Below are positions 38,338 to 48,235 of a stretch of 64,000 nt of DNA, piece by piece. Made by a program: the position numbers and the translations under genes. The DNA lies in assembly GCA_026709335.1 (NCBI GenBank), contig JAPOTE010000087.1, positions 19,016 through 83,015 on the forward strand, in the 5' to 3' direction. Within the stretch, counting starts at the first letter, position 1; every line of letters begins with the position of its first letter. Origin of the DNA: Bacteroidota bacterium (GTDB lineage: Bacteria > Bacteroidota > Rhodothermia > Rhodothermales > Bin80). The notes beneath the pieces are model-generated. The model made no database searches. It had not been told where the DNA came from and saw nothing but the letters and a program-made list of their open reading frames with translations.

Positions 38338-38596
38338 AGAGTCACGGGAAAAAAGGCGTGGTGGAGAGATAGGCTCGAAATTCTTTCAGTCTTCCCCGTA
38401 GATCCGGAGTGCAAAACGATCGGATGATTTACCATCCGGAAGAGTATGCAGATGACTACGGGGGCGCTTTTTTGCCGGATTAGAGAAAGGTATCTAGAAT
38501 ATTCGGGAGTGTGCAGAGGTAGAACTTCAAAGGGGTTAGGGAGTTTGGAACCGTTCGGCGTCCTATGTTTGTGAATGCTATTTTCAAAGTTACGAG

Positions 38597-38887
38597 ATGA
38601 ACACATCACTTGACTCAAAGGCAGTAGTTCCCAAGAAGAAAATATCAACAGGACGGTTACGGTTTCGTGTCTTATTGCTGGTTTTGGGAGCAGTCGCTCT
38701 TTTCTTTATCATGCAACAAGTATTAAATCCTTTTGGAGATAGAGAGTATACTGAAGTCCCCCACGGAAATCATTCGCATTTTGTCCCTAAAGATCGCGAT
38801 CCACGAGTTCCGCTTTCTAATTTCCCGACTCGTCCGCCCGCAGAGAACGAAAGAATTACCCCCGATGGTCGCATCGTCCCAAAATGA
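38597..38887 (+). CDS. Small single-pass membrane protein, unknown function
   Basis: A 96-residue protein with a basic N-terminus (about residues 1-23), one transmembrane helix (about 24-41) and an outward-facing Pro/His-rich tail. The tail reads EVPHGNHSHFVPKDRDPRVP and then FPTRPPAENERITPDGRIV, which is not random composition. N-in, tail-out topology follows the positive-inside rule. I do not recognise the family. It stands alone between the glycosyltransferase gene and the broken methyltransferase. Confidence 0.65.
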   Translation: MNTSLDSKAVVPKKKISTGRLRFRVLLLVLGAVALFFIMQQVLNPFGDREYTEVPHGNHSHFVPKDRDPRVPLSNFPTRPPAENERITPDGRIVPK

Positions 38888-39038
38888 TACTGACCTAAAG
38901 TTAGGGAACGGATCCGGCTTGAGCACAATTATTTGAGAAGGACCAGTAGGTGGGCGTATGAATTTCGGAATGAGTAAAGGGCAATGGTCATAGAAGGGAT
39001 GGTAAGAAACGGTTGCAGTATCAAGATTTGGCCAAGTA

Positions 39039-40425
39039 ATGGATTCAATCAGGGCGTCTGGGAAAATATATACACCGCGCTGGGTAGTAGATTATATGTT
39101 GATCCTGCTGTTGGACGAATCACTGAAAGATCTTCAAATTTGCAATTCCACATGTGGACCTGGCGACTTTCTTGTATCAATTGCTGAGCACGTCTGCGAG
39201 CGCGCACGTAAAGCCTCCCATAGTAACCTTCCCCGATACATTGCGACCTTGAGGAAATTGACCGGATACAATGTCGATGAAGAAGCCGTTAAGCACTGCC
39301 AGGAAAGGCTCTCATCTGTTGTGAGAAAGAGGTTAGGTCAAGATCTATCGAATGAATTTTGGCAAGTGCGAAAAATAGATGCAATGGATACCTGGGAGCA
39401 TGATCAGGGACGATTTAACTGGGTTCTAGGCAATCCACCTTACGTTCGGATTCAACATTTGGAATCTGATCGCAAGGATAGGATCAAACGGTCCGGGTGG
39501 AGCTATTTTTATGGATCAAGTGATCTCTATATCGTGTTTTTTTTGAGTTAGCGTTGCGGTTGCTCAAAAAAAGACAGTCTTGTTTCTCTTCGTGATTTTC
39601 AGGTATTTCCGGGTGTAAGCACCTATACTTGCATTACGCATATTTGTAAAGGTGAGATTTGTAGTGATGGAGTAATTCGTCAGTGGAATGGAAAGTCGTT
39701 TTCCGTACAGGCCAGCCTTGTCAAATCCGAATTAGGTTGAACAGTTGGTGACAATTATTCTCAAACAGCAAAAAACAAAGTTTGCCAAACTCGCTGACAT
39801 TGCAGATATACGTATTGGAATTCAAGCTCTGGCGGGCAAGGTGTTTATTCTTGAAGTAGTTAATTGGGAGGGTGAATTTGTAATTGTAAAAAGCGGTGAG
39901 AGGCATTTTTCCATTGAAAAAAGCAGTCAAGTGAATCCTAAAATCATCTACTTTGAAGGAGGGAAAAGACAAGGTGAATCGGGTTATATTTTACCCCTAC
40001 GTTGATGGAAAACTGGTAGATGAGAATGAGTTTTCCGTCGATTTCCTCGTGCATATCATTGATTTCTTGAAACCAAACCCCAATTACTCGCTCGTGACAA
40101 AGGTGCATTCCTCGAATCAAAATGGTATGGATTTGAACGTGAAGTTGGAATACAAAGTGCGCTTGGGCGCAAAATTCTGACACCTGCAATGAATTCCAGG
40201 CCAAACTTCCAAATGTGCAATGACCCTGACATCGTGTTTTATTCAGGCTATTCCGTTAAGCCTCGTAACGGGGTAAAGTTGGCCACTTTGCAAAAGGCAT
40301 TGAACAGTCTGGAGATGGACCATCACATAAGGGCATTTGCATAGCCACTCTGAAATGGCTGGCACAGCTATGCCAAACGCCATATTGCGAACTTCCCGAT
40401 AGACGCAGAGCTCGTCAACTCATAA
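39039..40425 (+). pseudogene. Broken Eco57I-like/Type IIG adenine-specific DNA methyltransferase
   Basis: About 460 codons of an N6-adenine methyltransferase can be followed across at least four frame changes. The first segment (39039-39551) has IYTPRWVVDYM, a motif I variant STCGPGDFLVSIAEHV and the catalytic VLGNPPYVRIQ. It breaks at an eight-T run near 39540; FELALRLLKK continues in the shifted frame. DFQVFPGVSTYTCIT appears near 39597-39640, and ADIADIRIGIQALAGKVFIL near 39787. RDKGAFLESKWYGFERE, LGRKILTPAMNSRPNF and finally NGWHSYAKRHIANFPIDAE end the gene at 40425. The order is that of a full C-terminal target-recognition half, so the gene decayed in place. It is inactive as sequenced unless the breaks are assembly errors. 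Confidence 0.85.
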
Positions 40426-40483
40426 TAACACGAGTTGGATACGATTGTACTTACTCATATCTATTCTCTTGGGAATTATATCC

Positions 40484-40657
40484 ATGAGTAACAAGCTCAT
40501 GAATCCATTTGACGGGTTCATGGAGTTCCCAACGGAAACGCTCCTCGCCGTCCATTCACACACCGGATATGTGGTGCAGACATCGCCAATCCCGGACGTA
40601 ACACTAAAGAGATACAACAATTTCCTGACTTATCAAAATTGTTACTTATCGATATAA
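40484..40657 (+). pseudogene. Short frame after the broken methyltransferase, possible remnant
   Basis: A 57-codon frame starting MSNKLMNPFDGFMEFP follows the methyltransferase remnant and runs over the stop of the convergent AAA+ gene. It may be the start of a deleted partner gene, for example a restriction subunit, but nothing identifies it. Chance is also possible. Confidence 0.25.
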
Positions 40658-42153
40658 TTTCCATTCTCTTCCTCATCAGGATTCAGCGAGCCTAGTACGC
40701 TTCCCATGATATCGGAGTAAGTCAGATCTTCTTTGCCGATCATGGATGCCTGACAGAGTCCCTCGAGCACCAATTCTTTAAGCGTCCAGTTTTCTTTTTT
40801 GATGACCGGCGATTTTTTGCCTACGGGGAATTGGCGGTTTATTAATTGATCCAGTCCCTTAACTGCCTTCAAATGCTTCTTGAGTTCTGAATCGGGCAGT
40901 TCAGGATCAAGTGTCAATGTATTGCCTTTGGCAAACCAATCCATGATATCACTGTATGTTTCCCGTTCTTTTCCTTTGAGGCTGGGATCTGGGAAATATT
41001 TGGCAAAAACCTTTTTGATAGCTTTTCCAATAAGGAGGCGTGCCACCTTTTGGGGGCCTTCCTGCTCTCCTTCATAGACCAGTTCAAGTTTGCCGGTGAT
41101 TGCCGATTCAACATAATTTAAATCGCTGATTCTTACACATACCCGTGACAGGTTATGAAGGGCTGCTCTGCGTTCAGCATTTGCGATTAATGCTTCAAGT
41201 AATGAACGTGTCATTCGTGCAGAAACACCAGATTTTTGATCTACATATTCACTTGTCCGCGCTTCGAAAGCAACAACTTCAGTAATCTGACGAATGAAAT
41301 GTGGAATGGTCACATGAACTCCACCGCGCTTCTGCCATGCCTCCTGATTTGTGATTGCCATTGCGGTACTGACCTCTTTAGGGTAGTGGGTCAACACCTG
41401 GCAATCAATTCGATCTTTCAGCGGAGTGATAATATTTCCTCTGTTGGTATAGTCTTCAGGGTTTGCGCTGAATACCATCATTAAATCTAATGGGAAGCGC
41501 ACATTGAAACCTCGAATTTGAATATCCTGCTCTTCCATAATGTTGAGAAGTCCAACCTGGATCCGTGCCTGTAGATCTGGAAGTTCATTGATTGCAAAAA
41601 CTCCACGGTTTGTGCGTGGAATAATTCCAAAATGAATCACTTCTTCATCTGCATAGGTGAGACGGTTATGGGCGGCCTTGATAGGATCAATGTCTCCAAT
41701 CAGGTCAGCAATGGAAGTGTCTGGAGTTGCAAGTTTTTCGGCATAGCGCTCACTTCGATGGAGCCAGGAAACAGGAGTTTCGTTTCCGTTTTTACTGATG
41801 AGATCCCGTGCATATTTTGATAGGGGTGCAAAAGGGTTATCATTGAGTTCACTGCCAGCGACCACAGGAATATATTCATCAAGGAGTCGGGGAATCAGTC
41901 GAAGGATCCGGCTCTTTGCCTGTCCTCGCAATCCGAGTAGAAGAATATCATGGCGACCAAGAATTGCATTTTGAAGCTGCGGAATAACACTTTGGTCGTA
42001 GCCAAGAATCCCGGGAAATACTTCATGCCTATTTCGAAGTCGTTTCAGGAGATTGCGTCGTAGTTCATCCTTCACGGATTCCTGTTTATAGGGAGAGGCA
42101 CGCAGGTCTCCAAGCGTCTGGATATGTTCGCGTTTGACGTTCACGATGCTCAT
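40642..42153 (-). CDS. MoxR/magnesium-chelatase-like AAA+ ATPase
   Basis: A 503-residue cytoplasmic AAA+ protein of the MoxR/ChlI type. Walker A is GLRGQAKSR (about residues 75-83). The Walker B position reads GVFAINELPDL, with Asn-Glu in place of the usual Asp-Glu, as in related Bacteroidota proteins. The sensor is VFSANPEDYTNRG and TPLKDRID follows. The C-terminal 200 residues are helical and unassigned. MoxR-type ATPases usually work with a VWA-domain protein, but none is adjacent. The start overlaps the upstream lipoprotein stop (ATGA), making it the third gene of a protease-lipoprotein-ATPase operon. Confidence 0.85.
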   Translation of the reverse strand: MSIVNVKREHIQTLGDLRASPYKQESVKDELRRNLLKRLRNRHEVFPGILGYDQSVIPQLQNAILGRHDILLLGLRGQAKSRILRLIPRLLDEYIPVVAGSELNDNPFAPLSKYARDLISKNGNETPVSWLHRSERYAEKLATPDTSIADLIGDIDPIKAAHNRLTYADEEVIHFGIIPRTNRGVFAINELPDLQARIQVGLLNIMEEQDIQIRGFNVRFPLDLMMVFSANPEDYTNRGNIITPLKDRIDCQVLTHYPKEVSTAMAITNQEAWQKRGGVHVTIPHFIRQITEVVAFEARTSEYVDQKSGVSARMTRSLLEALIANAERRAALHNLSRVCVRISDLNYVESAITGKLELVYEGEQEGPQKVARLLIGKAIKKVFAKYFPDPSLKGKERETYSDIMDWFAKGNTLTLDPELPDSELKKHLKAVKGLDQLINRQFPVGKKSPVIKKENWTLKELVLEGLCQASMIGKEDLTYSDIMGSVLGSLNPDEEENGNYIDK

Positions 42154-43190
42154 GTTTTATTGAATGGTATCCACTTATACACCAGGATTGAAGGTTCTGG
42201 CGCCCAAAGTGCGATAGACAGTTGATAGGCTCCATCCGAATTGAGTCGTGCGGCAAGATCAATTGGATAAAAGTTTTTGAGGTAACTAGGATCTGGCTCC
42301 ACGAGTATGTGCTGAAGCATGCCGGAAAAATCATAGACATCTATGCGGAGCCAGCCAGCACGCTGATTCAGGACGAACCAGAATTGCCCCGCCGCTGCTG
42401 CTGAGCTGGTGATCAGGGGAGCTCCGCGGCCTTGCCCTTGCTCAAAGGCGTAGGTGCGACGTAGCATTGGGGAATCAAATCCCCACCAGCGTAGCGTATC
42501 TGGCCCTTCAGATAAATCTTCCGACCAGGTCAGGGCCCATGGGTAAAATCCACTCAGACTCACCAGCCGATTATTGAAATGGCGCAGGAGTCCGGCATGC
42601 TTCCAAGAGGAGCCATGTAGTACGGATTCACGAATAGGAATCCCTGTTTGATCAAATGCCCACAGGAAGTGGGTAGTGTCGCGCGAAACGGCCTTTAGAT
42701 AGAACCTGGATTCACTTGCCAGTGCATATTGCAATGAATTTTCCGGCGCTTCTGGAACATCTATGGAGGCGACATTTTGCATATCAACCACGAAGTGAAA
42801 TTGTTGAGCCTCAGGATCAAAGACGATCAATGAATCAGAGCGCCATCCAGCAAGGTATGGGTAATTTGTGTTGGGCAATGTAAAGGAAGCTTCAGTTTTG
42901 CCATCCAGATTAAAGATAAAGATGTATCCGCTTTTGGTATCACTCGCATAGATTCGGTCATTCTGCCCAAATAATATGGTGCGGGGATTTTGGAGATGAG
43001 ATTCGTGAAAGATCAGAGGGAGCCCCAGAGTATCGGGCAGAATATCTGCCGCAATTGCTCGGGACAGGGAATCTGCGGGTGAGATCGCTTGCGGTTCAAT
43101 GCGTCGGCATGATGAGGGGAAACATCCTGCTATTAATACGCAGAAAACAAGAATCAGGAAACTGGAACGGATGTGAAATAAGTGCGTCAA
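42150..43190 (-). CDS. Lipoprotein, probable six-bladed beta-propeller, unknown function
   Basis: A 346-residue lipoprotein with a signal peptide ending LIAGC (Cys about residue 23). The rest is beta-rich, with repeats such as DRIYASDTKSGYIFIFNLDG and RSDSLIVFDPEAQQFHFV, in the style of 6-bladed propellers found in Bacteroidota lipoproteins. No ATG is available; the frame starts at TTG 43190, overlapping the protease stop (TTGA), and this coupling makes the TTG plausible. Its stop overlaps the AAA+ start. Binding partner and ligand are unknown; the operon suggests an envelope quality-control role. Confidence 0.7.
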   Translation of the reverse strand: MTHLFHIRSSFLILVFCVLIAGCFPSSCRRIEPQAISPADSLSRAIAADILPDTLGLPLIFHESHLQNPRTILFGQNDRIYASDTKSGYIFIFNLDGKTEASFTLPNTNYPYLAGWRSDSLIVFDPEAQQFHFVVDMQNVASIDVPEAPENSLQYALASESRFYLKAVSRDTTHFLWAFDQTGIPIRESVLHGSSWKHAGLLRHFNNRLVSLSGFYPWALTWSEDLSEGPDTLRWWGFDSPMLRRTYAFEQGQGRGAPLITSSAAAAGQFWFVLNQRAGWLRIDVYDFSGMLQHILVEPDPSYLKNFYPIDLAARLNSDGAYQLSIALWAPEPSILVYKWIPFNKT

Positions 43191-44341
43191 TCTTCCAGAC
43201 GTCCAATTTGCAAGCTTAGCTGTACTTTCCGATTGTTACGCAGAACATTATATGTTACCACATCTCCGGGCCTGAAGTCATAAATACGGGCCACATAATC
43301 GTCTTGGTTGAGAATTGGCTCATTCTCAAGTGCTATGATAAGGTCATACGGCAGGAGTCCGGCTTCTTCGGCAGGAGAGCCTGAATCTACATCGGCAATC
43401 AGAATTCCTCGGGTGTCTGTCAGTTCCAGAGCTTCAGCAATTCGTTCAGAGACGGTGACGAAGCTTATGCCTGTATAATAGGAGCGATCTACCTTTCCTG
43501 TATCACGCAATTCATTGATGATTCGTTGCGCTCTTGCAGCCGGGACGGCAAAGCCCAAACCAACCGACCCACCGCTTTCGCTGTAGATTGCTGAATTCAC
43601 CCCAATCACTTCGCCGAGAGCATTAATTAGAGGGCCTCCGGAGTTGCCCCGATTGATAGCAGCATCTGTTTGGATCATGTCATGATAGATCCTCCCGTCC
43701 TGACTTCCCAAGTCTCTTTCAGCTGCGCTGACGACTCCTACCGTAACACTGGGGGCTGCCGCTTCAAAGAGTCCGAAAGGATTCCCAAGCGCAATTGCCC
43801 ATTCTCCCACAATAGGTTCAGGAGTACTTGAAAAGCGAAGATATTCCAGTGGGGATTCGGGGGAGATCTTCAGGAGTGCCAAATCTGTCGCCTTGTCGGC
43901 TCCGATCAATTCTGCATCCAGTGTCTGTCCATCAGTGAGAGATATGGTGATTTTCGTGGCATTGCCGGCCACATGGTGATTGGTTACGATATAGCCATCG
44001 GGGGAGATCAAAAACCCACTTCCCAGGTTCTGTACACGGCGCTCTATAATTCTTGACTGTCGTTCGGAAAAAAATTGCCCAAAGAAAGGATCCCGCAAAA
44101 AATCTGCAAAAGGGTCACGATAAACCACTTGCTGCAACTCGATGACATTGACACTCACAATAGCAGGGGTAGCTGCTTCAACCGCTCGCGTGATTGCTGT
44201 CTCTCGGCTTAAGGTCACCGAATCATTGATCGATACAGTTTGGGTTGACGCGGGCAACTGTTGCTGAGATTGCGCATTGTGCCGGCATCCAATCAGGATG
44301 ACTGATAGAAAAAGTTGTATCAACACAAGAAGACGTTCCAT
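43187..44341 (-). CDS. HtrA/DegP-like serine protease, lipid-anchored, one PDZ
   Basis: A 384-residue trypsin-fold protease. The signal peptide ends in a lipobox with Cys19 (LIGC), so it should be anchored to a membrane facing the periplasm, which is less usual for HtrA. The catalytic triad can be placed: His123 (TNHHVAG), Asp153 (ATDLALLKI) and Ser234 (RGNSGGPLI). One C-terminal PDZ domain (about 280-380) contains ADVDSGSPAEEAGLLPYDLI. HtrA enzymes degrade or refold misfolded envelope proteins. It leads an operon with a lipoprotein propeller and a MoxR-like ATPase, each overlapping by 4 bp. Confidence 0.92.
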   Translation of the reverse strand: MERLLVLIQLFLSVILIGCRHNAQSQQQLPASTQTVSINDSVTLSRETAITRAVEAATPAIVSVNVIELQQVVYRDPFADFLRDPFFGQFFSERQSRIIERRVQNLGSGFLISPDGYIVTNHHVAGNATKITISLTDGQTLDAELIGADKATDLALLKISPESPLEYLRFSSTPEPIVGEWAIALGNPFGLFEAAAPSVTVGVVSAAERDLGSQDGRIYHDMIQTDAAINRGNSGGPLINALGEVIGVNSAIYSESGGSVGLGFAVPAARAQRIINELRDTGKVDRSYYTGISFVTVSERIAEALELTDTRGILIADVDSGSPAEEAGLLPYDLIIALENEPILNQDDYVARIYDFRPGDVVTYNVLRNNRKVQLSLQIGRLED

Positions 44342-44808
44342 AAGACCGTAGCGAGTAAATTCTTTACGAGTACTGTGGGAAGTAATCCTTATACATTGTT
44401 ACCGCCTTTAAGGTACATACAAACAAAAATTGATCTTCCCTCAGGCAGGTAATTCCCCAGCTTTGTACGTTGCATACAGAATTAGTATGGTGGTGAAAAG
44501 TTTGATCTCATTTTACAGGAGTTCCTTTGATGTGGGCATGGGATTCACCTCCGGGGTGAAATTGTTTTTGTGTTTTGTGAAGGCCTCTTGCGAGTCAGAT
44601 CAAAAAGATATGATTCTGCATGACCCTAACCCAACAAAAGGGGCAAAATCCGTTCGGCGAAATTCGAAGAAAAAGGTTCCATACGAGTTGTGGTGGTTAA
44701 TATTTAGGGTTGATCACATTACAGCACGATTTGACTCCTAGGAGGAGTATAACCCGTGAGTATTGTCTCTGAAACGATACAGATGACATTTGAATAAGCT
44801 GAAATTCC
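44342..44808. other. Non-coding gap upstream of the HtrA-like gene
   Basis: A 467-bp gap between minus-strand genes. A plus-strand frame at 44430-44741 has no recognisable domain, signal or credible start and is taken as chance. The protease operon promoter should lie near 44342-44420. No RNA gene was recognised. Confidence 0.5.
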
Positions 44809-45756
44809 CTATTCGGGGAAGGATAGAATAAGATTCGTATTTGTGTATCCTGCAAAAACACCTAAACCCTCGCTCACATTGGAGTACACGGGAAATGGTT
44901 CTTCGGTCAATGGATCATAAGAGACATTGCGTTCTAATGACTGAAGATATTTGTAGTAATCTTCACTGAGTGACGAGAGAATTAGACGAAGTTCTTTTCT
45001 TCCATTCTCGTCTGACAATTTGGGTGTAACCCCACTCCAAGAGTAATCTTTCCCATCAAAGCGCCTGTCAGTCACAACAAATTCTTCACAAAATATATTT
45101 GTGGCTATTCCATCAATTGGATCACCAAAATCTTCATCGAAGGAATAGCCACAGGACCATCCAGGAGTTGATTTATCAAAATTGATAAGAGTGTAGACAC
45201 TGTCAGAATCTGTTGCACCGATACTCCTGTCTCGTATAAGACGATAAACCCCTATTCTGTAGAAGTTCATACCAGGCGTGTCAGAAAAACGTACTTTGAG
45301 TTGGTATCTGGAAGATGCATCATGAGCAAATGTATCAGTTTCGGGCGATAGAGGCAGAGTTTCAATTGAGTAATCGAATATCGCGCCTGGAGGGGGAGCC
45401 ATGGAAGTAGCTTTTATACTATTGTAGCTTGGAAAATCTATACGCAGTGTGTACATGATTCCAGCTATCGGTAACTGACCTGCACTGGATACATATCTTC
45501 CATCCTCCTGATAATTGAGAATATCCACCATGTTGGAGCCGTTCATCACCATCACAGATGCCTCTGAAATGTATTCACGTGTTGCATCTCGCTTTATGTT
45601 GACCCCTAGGCTTTTGTGCATGGTAACGGACCATGTGCTGTCTGGGGAGAAAAAACTCGTAACTACCGGCTCTGAATCGTATTCAGGGGGATTCACTTCA
45701 ATGATGTTCTCGCAACCTATACAAAGTAAAATCAATAAAGACCACAAATACTTCAT
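44809..45756 (-). CDS. DUF4249 outer-membrane lipoprotein (second pair)
   Basis: A lipoprotein of about 315 residues. The ATG at 45756 gives MKYLWSLLILLCIGC, a clean lipobox with Cys15; a TTG seven codons upstream is less likely. The body follows the DUF4249 pattern: an early PVVTSFFSPDSTWSVTMHKS strand pair, YISEASVMVMNGSN, YVSSAGQLPIAGIMYTLRID and a C-terminal YYKYLQSLERN. This is a better family match than the lipoprotein at 33 kb. It starts about 10 bp after the TonB receptor stop and is probably co-translated with it. Confidence 0.85.
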   Translation of the reverse strand: MKYLWSLLILLCIGCENIIEVNPPEYDSEPVVTSFFSPDSTWSVTMHKSLGVNIKRDATREYISEASVMVMNGSNMVDILNYQEDGRYVSSAGQLPIAGIMYTLRIDFPSYNSIKATSMAPPPGAIFDYSIETLPLSPETDTFAHDASSRYQLKVRFSDTPGMNFYRIGVYRLIRDRSIGATDSDSVYTLINFDKSTPGWSCGYSFDEDFGDPIDGIATNIFCEEFVVTDRRFDGKDYSWSGVTPKLSDENGRKELRLILSSLSEDYYKYLQSLERNVSYDPLTEEPFPVYSNVSEGLGVFAGYTNTNLILSFPE

Positions 45757-45766
45757 CAGTGAATTT

Positions 45767-48235
45767 TCAAAATTCAAGTCTGTAGTTCACAAAAGGGATA
45801 ACCGGAAACGCACTGACTTGCTGAAATATCAGATAATTCAAATCATTTCCATTTTCATCACTTGCATTTTTTGTTTGCAAAAGAAAAGGGTTCCGTCTAC
45901 TGTATGTATTGTAGGTTCCAAACGAGAGTATTCGATGAGCCCATCGTAGATCTCTTTTGATCTGCATGGATAGATCCAATCGGTGGTACGCTGGCATTCG
46001 AATCGAATTTCGATCACCAAATGCGGTTAATAAACGGGATTTGTCGGGTTCAAAAACATTAAATGATCCTCCAGGATCGTGCTGAAACCCGTAGAAATGG
46101 CCAACAGGTAACCAGACCGCCTGCCCCGTACCGTAGATCCAGACAGCAGATAACTTCATCAATGGACGTAATTGCCAACTGGCGGCGACCGAAACGTCAT
46201 GCAACCGGTCAAATCGGAAAGGAAAATTTCGCCCACCGTTTAGGGTAGGAAAATTTCGTTGTGTTTTTGTCAAACTGTATCCAATCCATCCGGTAATCCG
46301 GCCGATACTCTTCCGAACAAATAATTCCCCCCCATACGACCAGCCTTTTCCACGTTCAATTTGGTCCTGCCAGGAGTCTCCGGTTAAATTATTGATTTGT
46401 GCGCCTTCTGTATACTCAACCTGGGAATCCATCCATTTGTAAAATCCTTCAACTGTAACGTCGTAGGTCCTTTTAGGAGAATTCCATGCAAAGCCAAAAG
46501 CTACCTGTGTCGCACTTTGAGGTTGTGCTTGATCTGTTGCAGGAACCCACAAATCCAGAGGAAGGGACAGGCCGTTTGCAACGGGTAACAAATGTGAATT
46601 CTGCTTCAACAGGGTATACGATGTCTTGAAAGCCAGGCTCGTTGCGAGTTTCCATCTTACATTGAATCTGGGCTGGAGAGAATGATAGGTTTGGCCTCTG
46701 ACAAAAAAACTTGAAGCTCGTATGCCAGCATTGATTGATAAATCTGGAGAAAGTTGAACTTCATCTTCAATATACGCATGTACTTCCAGTACTCTGATCT
46801 GATGATCCGGATGATAGACTGTATCTATGGGAGCAATGTCTATTCCGAATTCTCGCTCCGAAAGCGTTCCAGTATTGTATGCATGGGTGGTTCCTCCCAA
46901 GCCGAATCGTATGTGATGATTGGAGTTCAATGCCCAGTCAAACTCCATCCGACCGATGATATCGGTAATTCCCGAAATGTAGCTGTTACGATAAAAAAAC
47001 TGCACATCTGAGCGATCATCAAACGGACCGCTCTCTTGCTGGCTTCGTGTTCCCGCCCGATAGCGAGTATATCCCAGTAGCGTATTGGAAAAAAATTTAG
47101 ATCCCCATACTCGATTCCAACGTGCAGTCACTGTCAGATTACGCCATCCAAATTCACTGCGATCTTGGGTCCACAAGGGCGCTAGATTTGAACGCTCTCT
47201 CGCATACGCACGGTCACGACCTGTGTAAAAACTCAAATAGACACGATCTTTTCTGGACGTGATATAGTTGATTTTTGCACTGGCATCATAAAAATAGTAT
47301 CCGGCTTTTTCGTCTTCGTCAAGGAAAGGATACACCAATAAATCAAGATAGGTCCGCCTTGCAGCAACAATAAATGAGGCTCTATTCTTTACGACCGGGC
47401 CTTGGAATGTAAAGCTGGAACCGATAATTCCTATAGATGCCGTCCCTTCAAACTCCTTCAAATTCCCCTCTTCCATGGCCAAATCAATCACAGAGGATAG
47501 GCGCCCTCCATAACGGGCTGGAATTCCTCCCTTGATCAGTGTCACATCTTTAATCGCATCACTATTGAATACACTGAGAAAACCATACAGGTGACTAGGA
47601 TTGTACACCGTGACTCCGTCTAGCAAGATTAAATTCTGATCAGAGCTGCCCCCGCGAACATACAGTCCTGTGGTTCCTTCCCTACCGGATTGAACTCCGG
47701 GAAGTAACTGAAGCATCTTGAAGACGTCTGTTTCTCCCGCTAAAACAGGGAGTGCCCGGATGGTTGCAACCGGCAATTTGATTTGGCTCATTTGAATGGC
47801 TTCCACAGAGGATTCCCCGACTGCAACAACTTCCATCTCACCAAGTCTGGTGGTCTCGGGCCGTAATTCAATGTTTAACTGAAGATCTTCGGTCGATTCC
47901 TGTTTCAGTGTACGGGGGAGATAGCCAATATGGGAGATGATGAGACGTACGGAATCTGCTGCAACGGAGAGGCTAAAAAATCCATATCGATTGGTTGTTG
48001 TACCAACACCCATTTCGGGTACATAAACGGTTGCTCCAACTAAACTCTCATAGCTCTCAGCGTCAACCACAAATCCGCTGATTACAGATCTGTTTTGCTT
48101 GTTACTTTGTTCCAGTTGCTGGCTCGTGAAAGTCCCATTCGTTAAGAGGTCAGCCAGTAAATGATTTGCATTGGTTTTATGGAAACAGCAAACTAGAAGG
48201 ACACCATAGATCACGACTGAAGAACTTCTAGACAT
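45767..48235 (-). CDS. TonB-dependent receptor with carboxypeptidase-regulatory domain (second pair)
   Basis: About 822 residues from the ATG at 48235; a GTG five codons upstream is less likely. After the signal peptide and a linker comes a CarboxypepD_reg-like domain (about 50-135) with VVDAESYESLVGATVYVPEM. The plug follows with LYVRGGSSDQNLILLDGVTV and IPARYGGRLSSVIDLAMEEG, then the barrel ending in Phe (VNYRLEF). It is paralogous to the receptor at 33.9-36.2 kb (for example YGGRLSSVID in both) but not a recent duplicate. Partner DUF4249 lipoprotein directly downstream. The ligand is unknown. Confidence 0.92.
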   Translation of the reverse strand: MSRSSSVVIYGVLLVCCFHKTNANHLLADLLTNGTFTSQQLEQSNKQNRSVISGFVVDAESYESLVGATVYVPEMGVGTTTNRYGFFSLSVAADSVRLIISHIGYLPRTLKQESTEDLQLNIELRPETTRLGEMEVVAVGESSVEAIQMSQIKLPVATIRALPVLAGETDVFKMLQLLPGVQSGREGTTGLYVRGGSSDQNLILLDGVTVYNPSHLYGFLSVFNSDAIKDVTLIKGGIPARYGGRLSSVIDLAMEEGNLKEFEGTASIGIIGSSFTFQGPVVKNRASFIVAARRTYLDLLVYPFLDEDEKAGYYFYDASAKINYITSRKDRVYLSFYTGRDRAYARERSNLAPLWTQDRSEFGWRNLTVTARWNRVWGSKFFSNTLLGYTRYRAGTRSQQESGPFDDRSDVQFFYRNSYISGITDIIGRMEFDWALNSNHHIRFGLGGTTHAYNTGTLSEREFGIDIAPIDTVYHPDHQIRVLEVHAYIEDEVQLSPDLSINAGIRASSFFVRGQTYHSLQPRFNVRWKLATSLAFKTSYTLLKQNSHLLPVANGLSLPLDLWVPATDQAQPQSATQVAFGFAWNSPKRTYDVTVEGFYKWMDSQVEYTEGAQINNLTGDSWQDQIERGKGWSYGGELFVRKSIGRITGWIGYSLTKTQRNFPTLNGGRNFPFRFDRLHDVSVAASWQLRPLMKLSAVWIYGTGQAVWLPVGHFYGFQHDPGGSFNVFEPDKSRLLTAFGDRNSIRMPAYHRLDLSMQIKRDLRWAHRILSFGTYNTYSRRNPFLLQTKNASDENGNDLNYLIFQQVSAFPVIPFVNYRLEF

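Noticed and set aside
44430..44741. 103-codon plus-strand frame upstream of the HtrA-like gene
   Set aside because: No recognisable feature; treated as chance in a non-coding gap.
33903..48235. Possible SusC/SusD polysaccharide utilisation loci at the two TonB receptors
   Set aside because: The lipoprotein partners are of the DUF4249 style, not SusD, and no glycoside hydrolases are adjacent.
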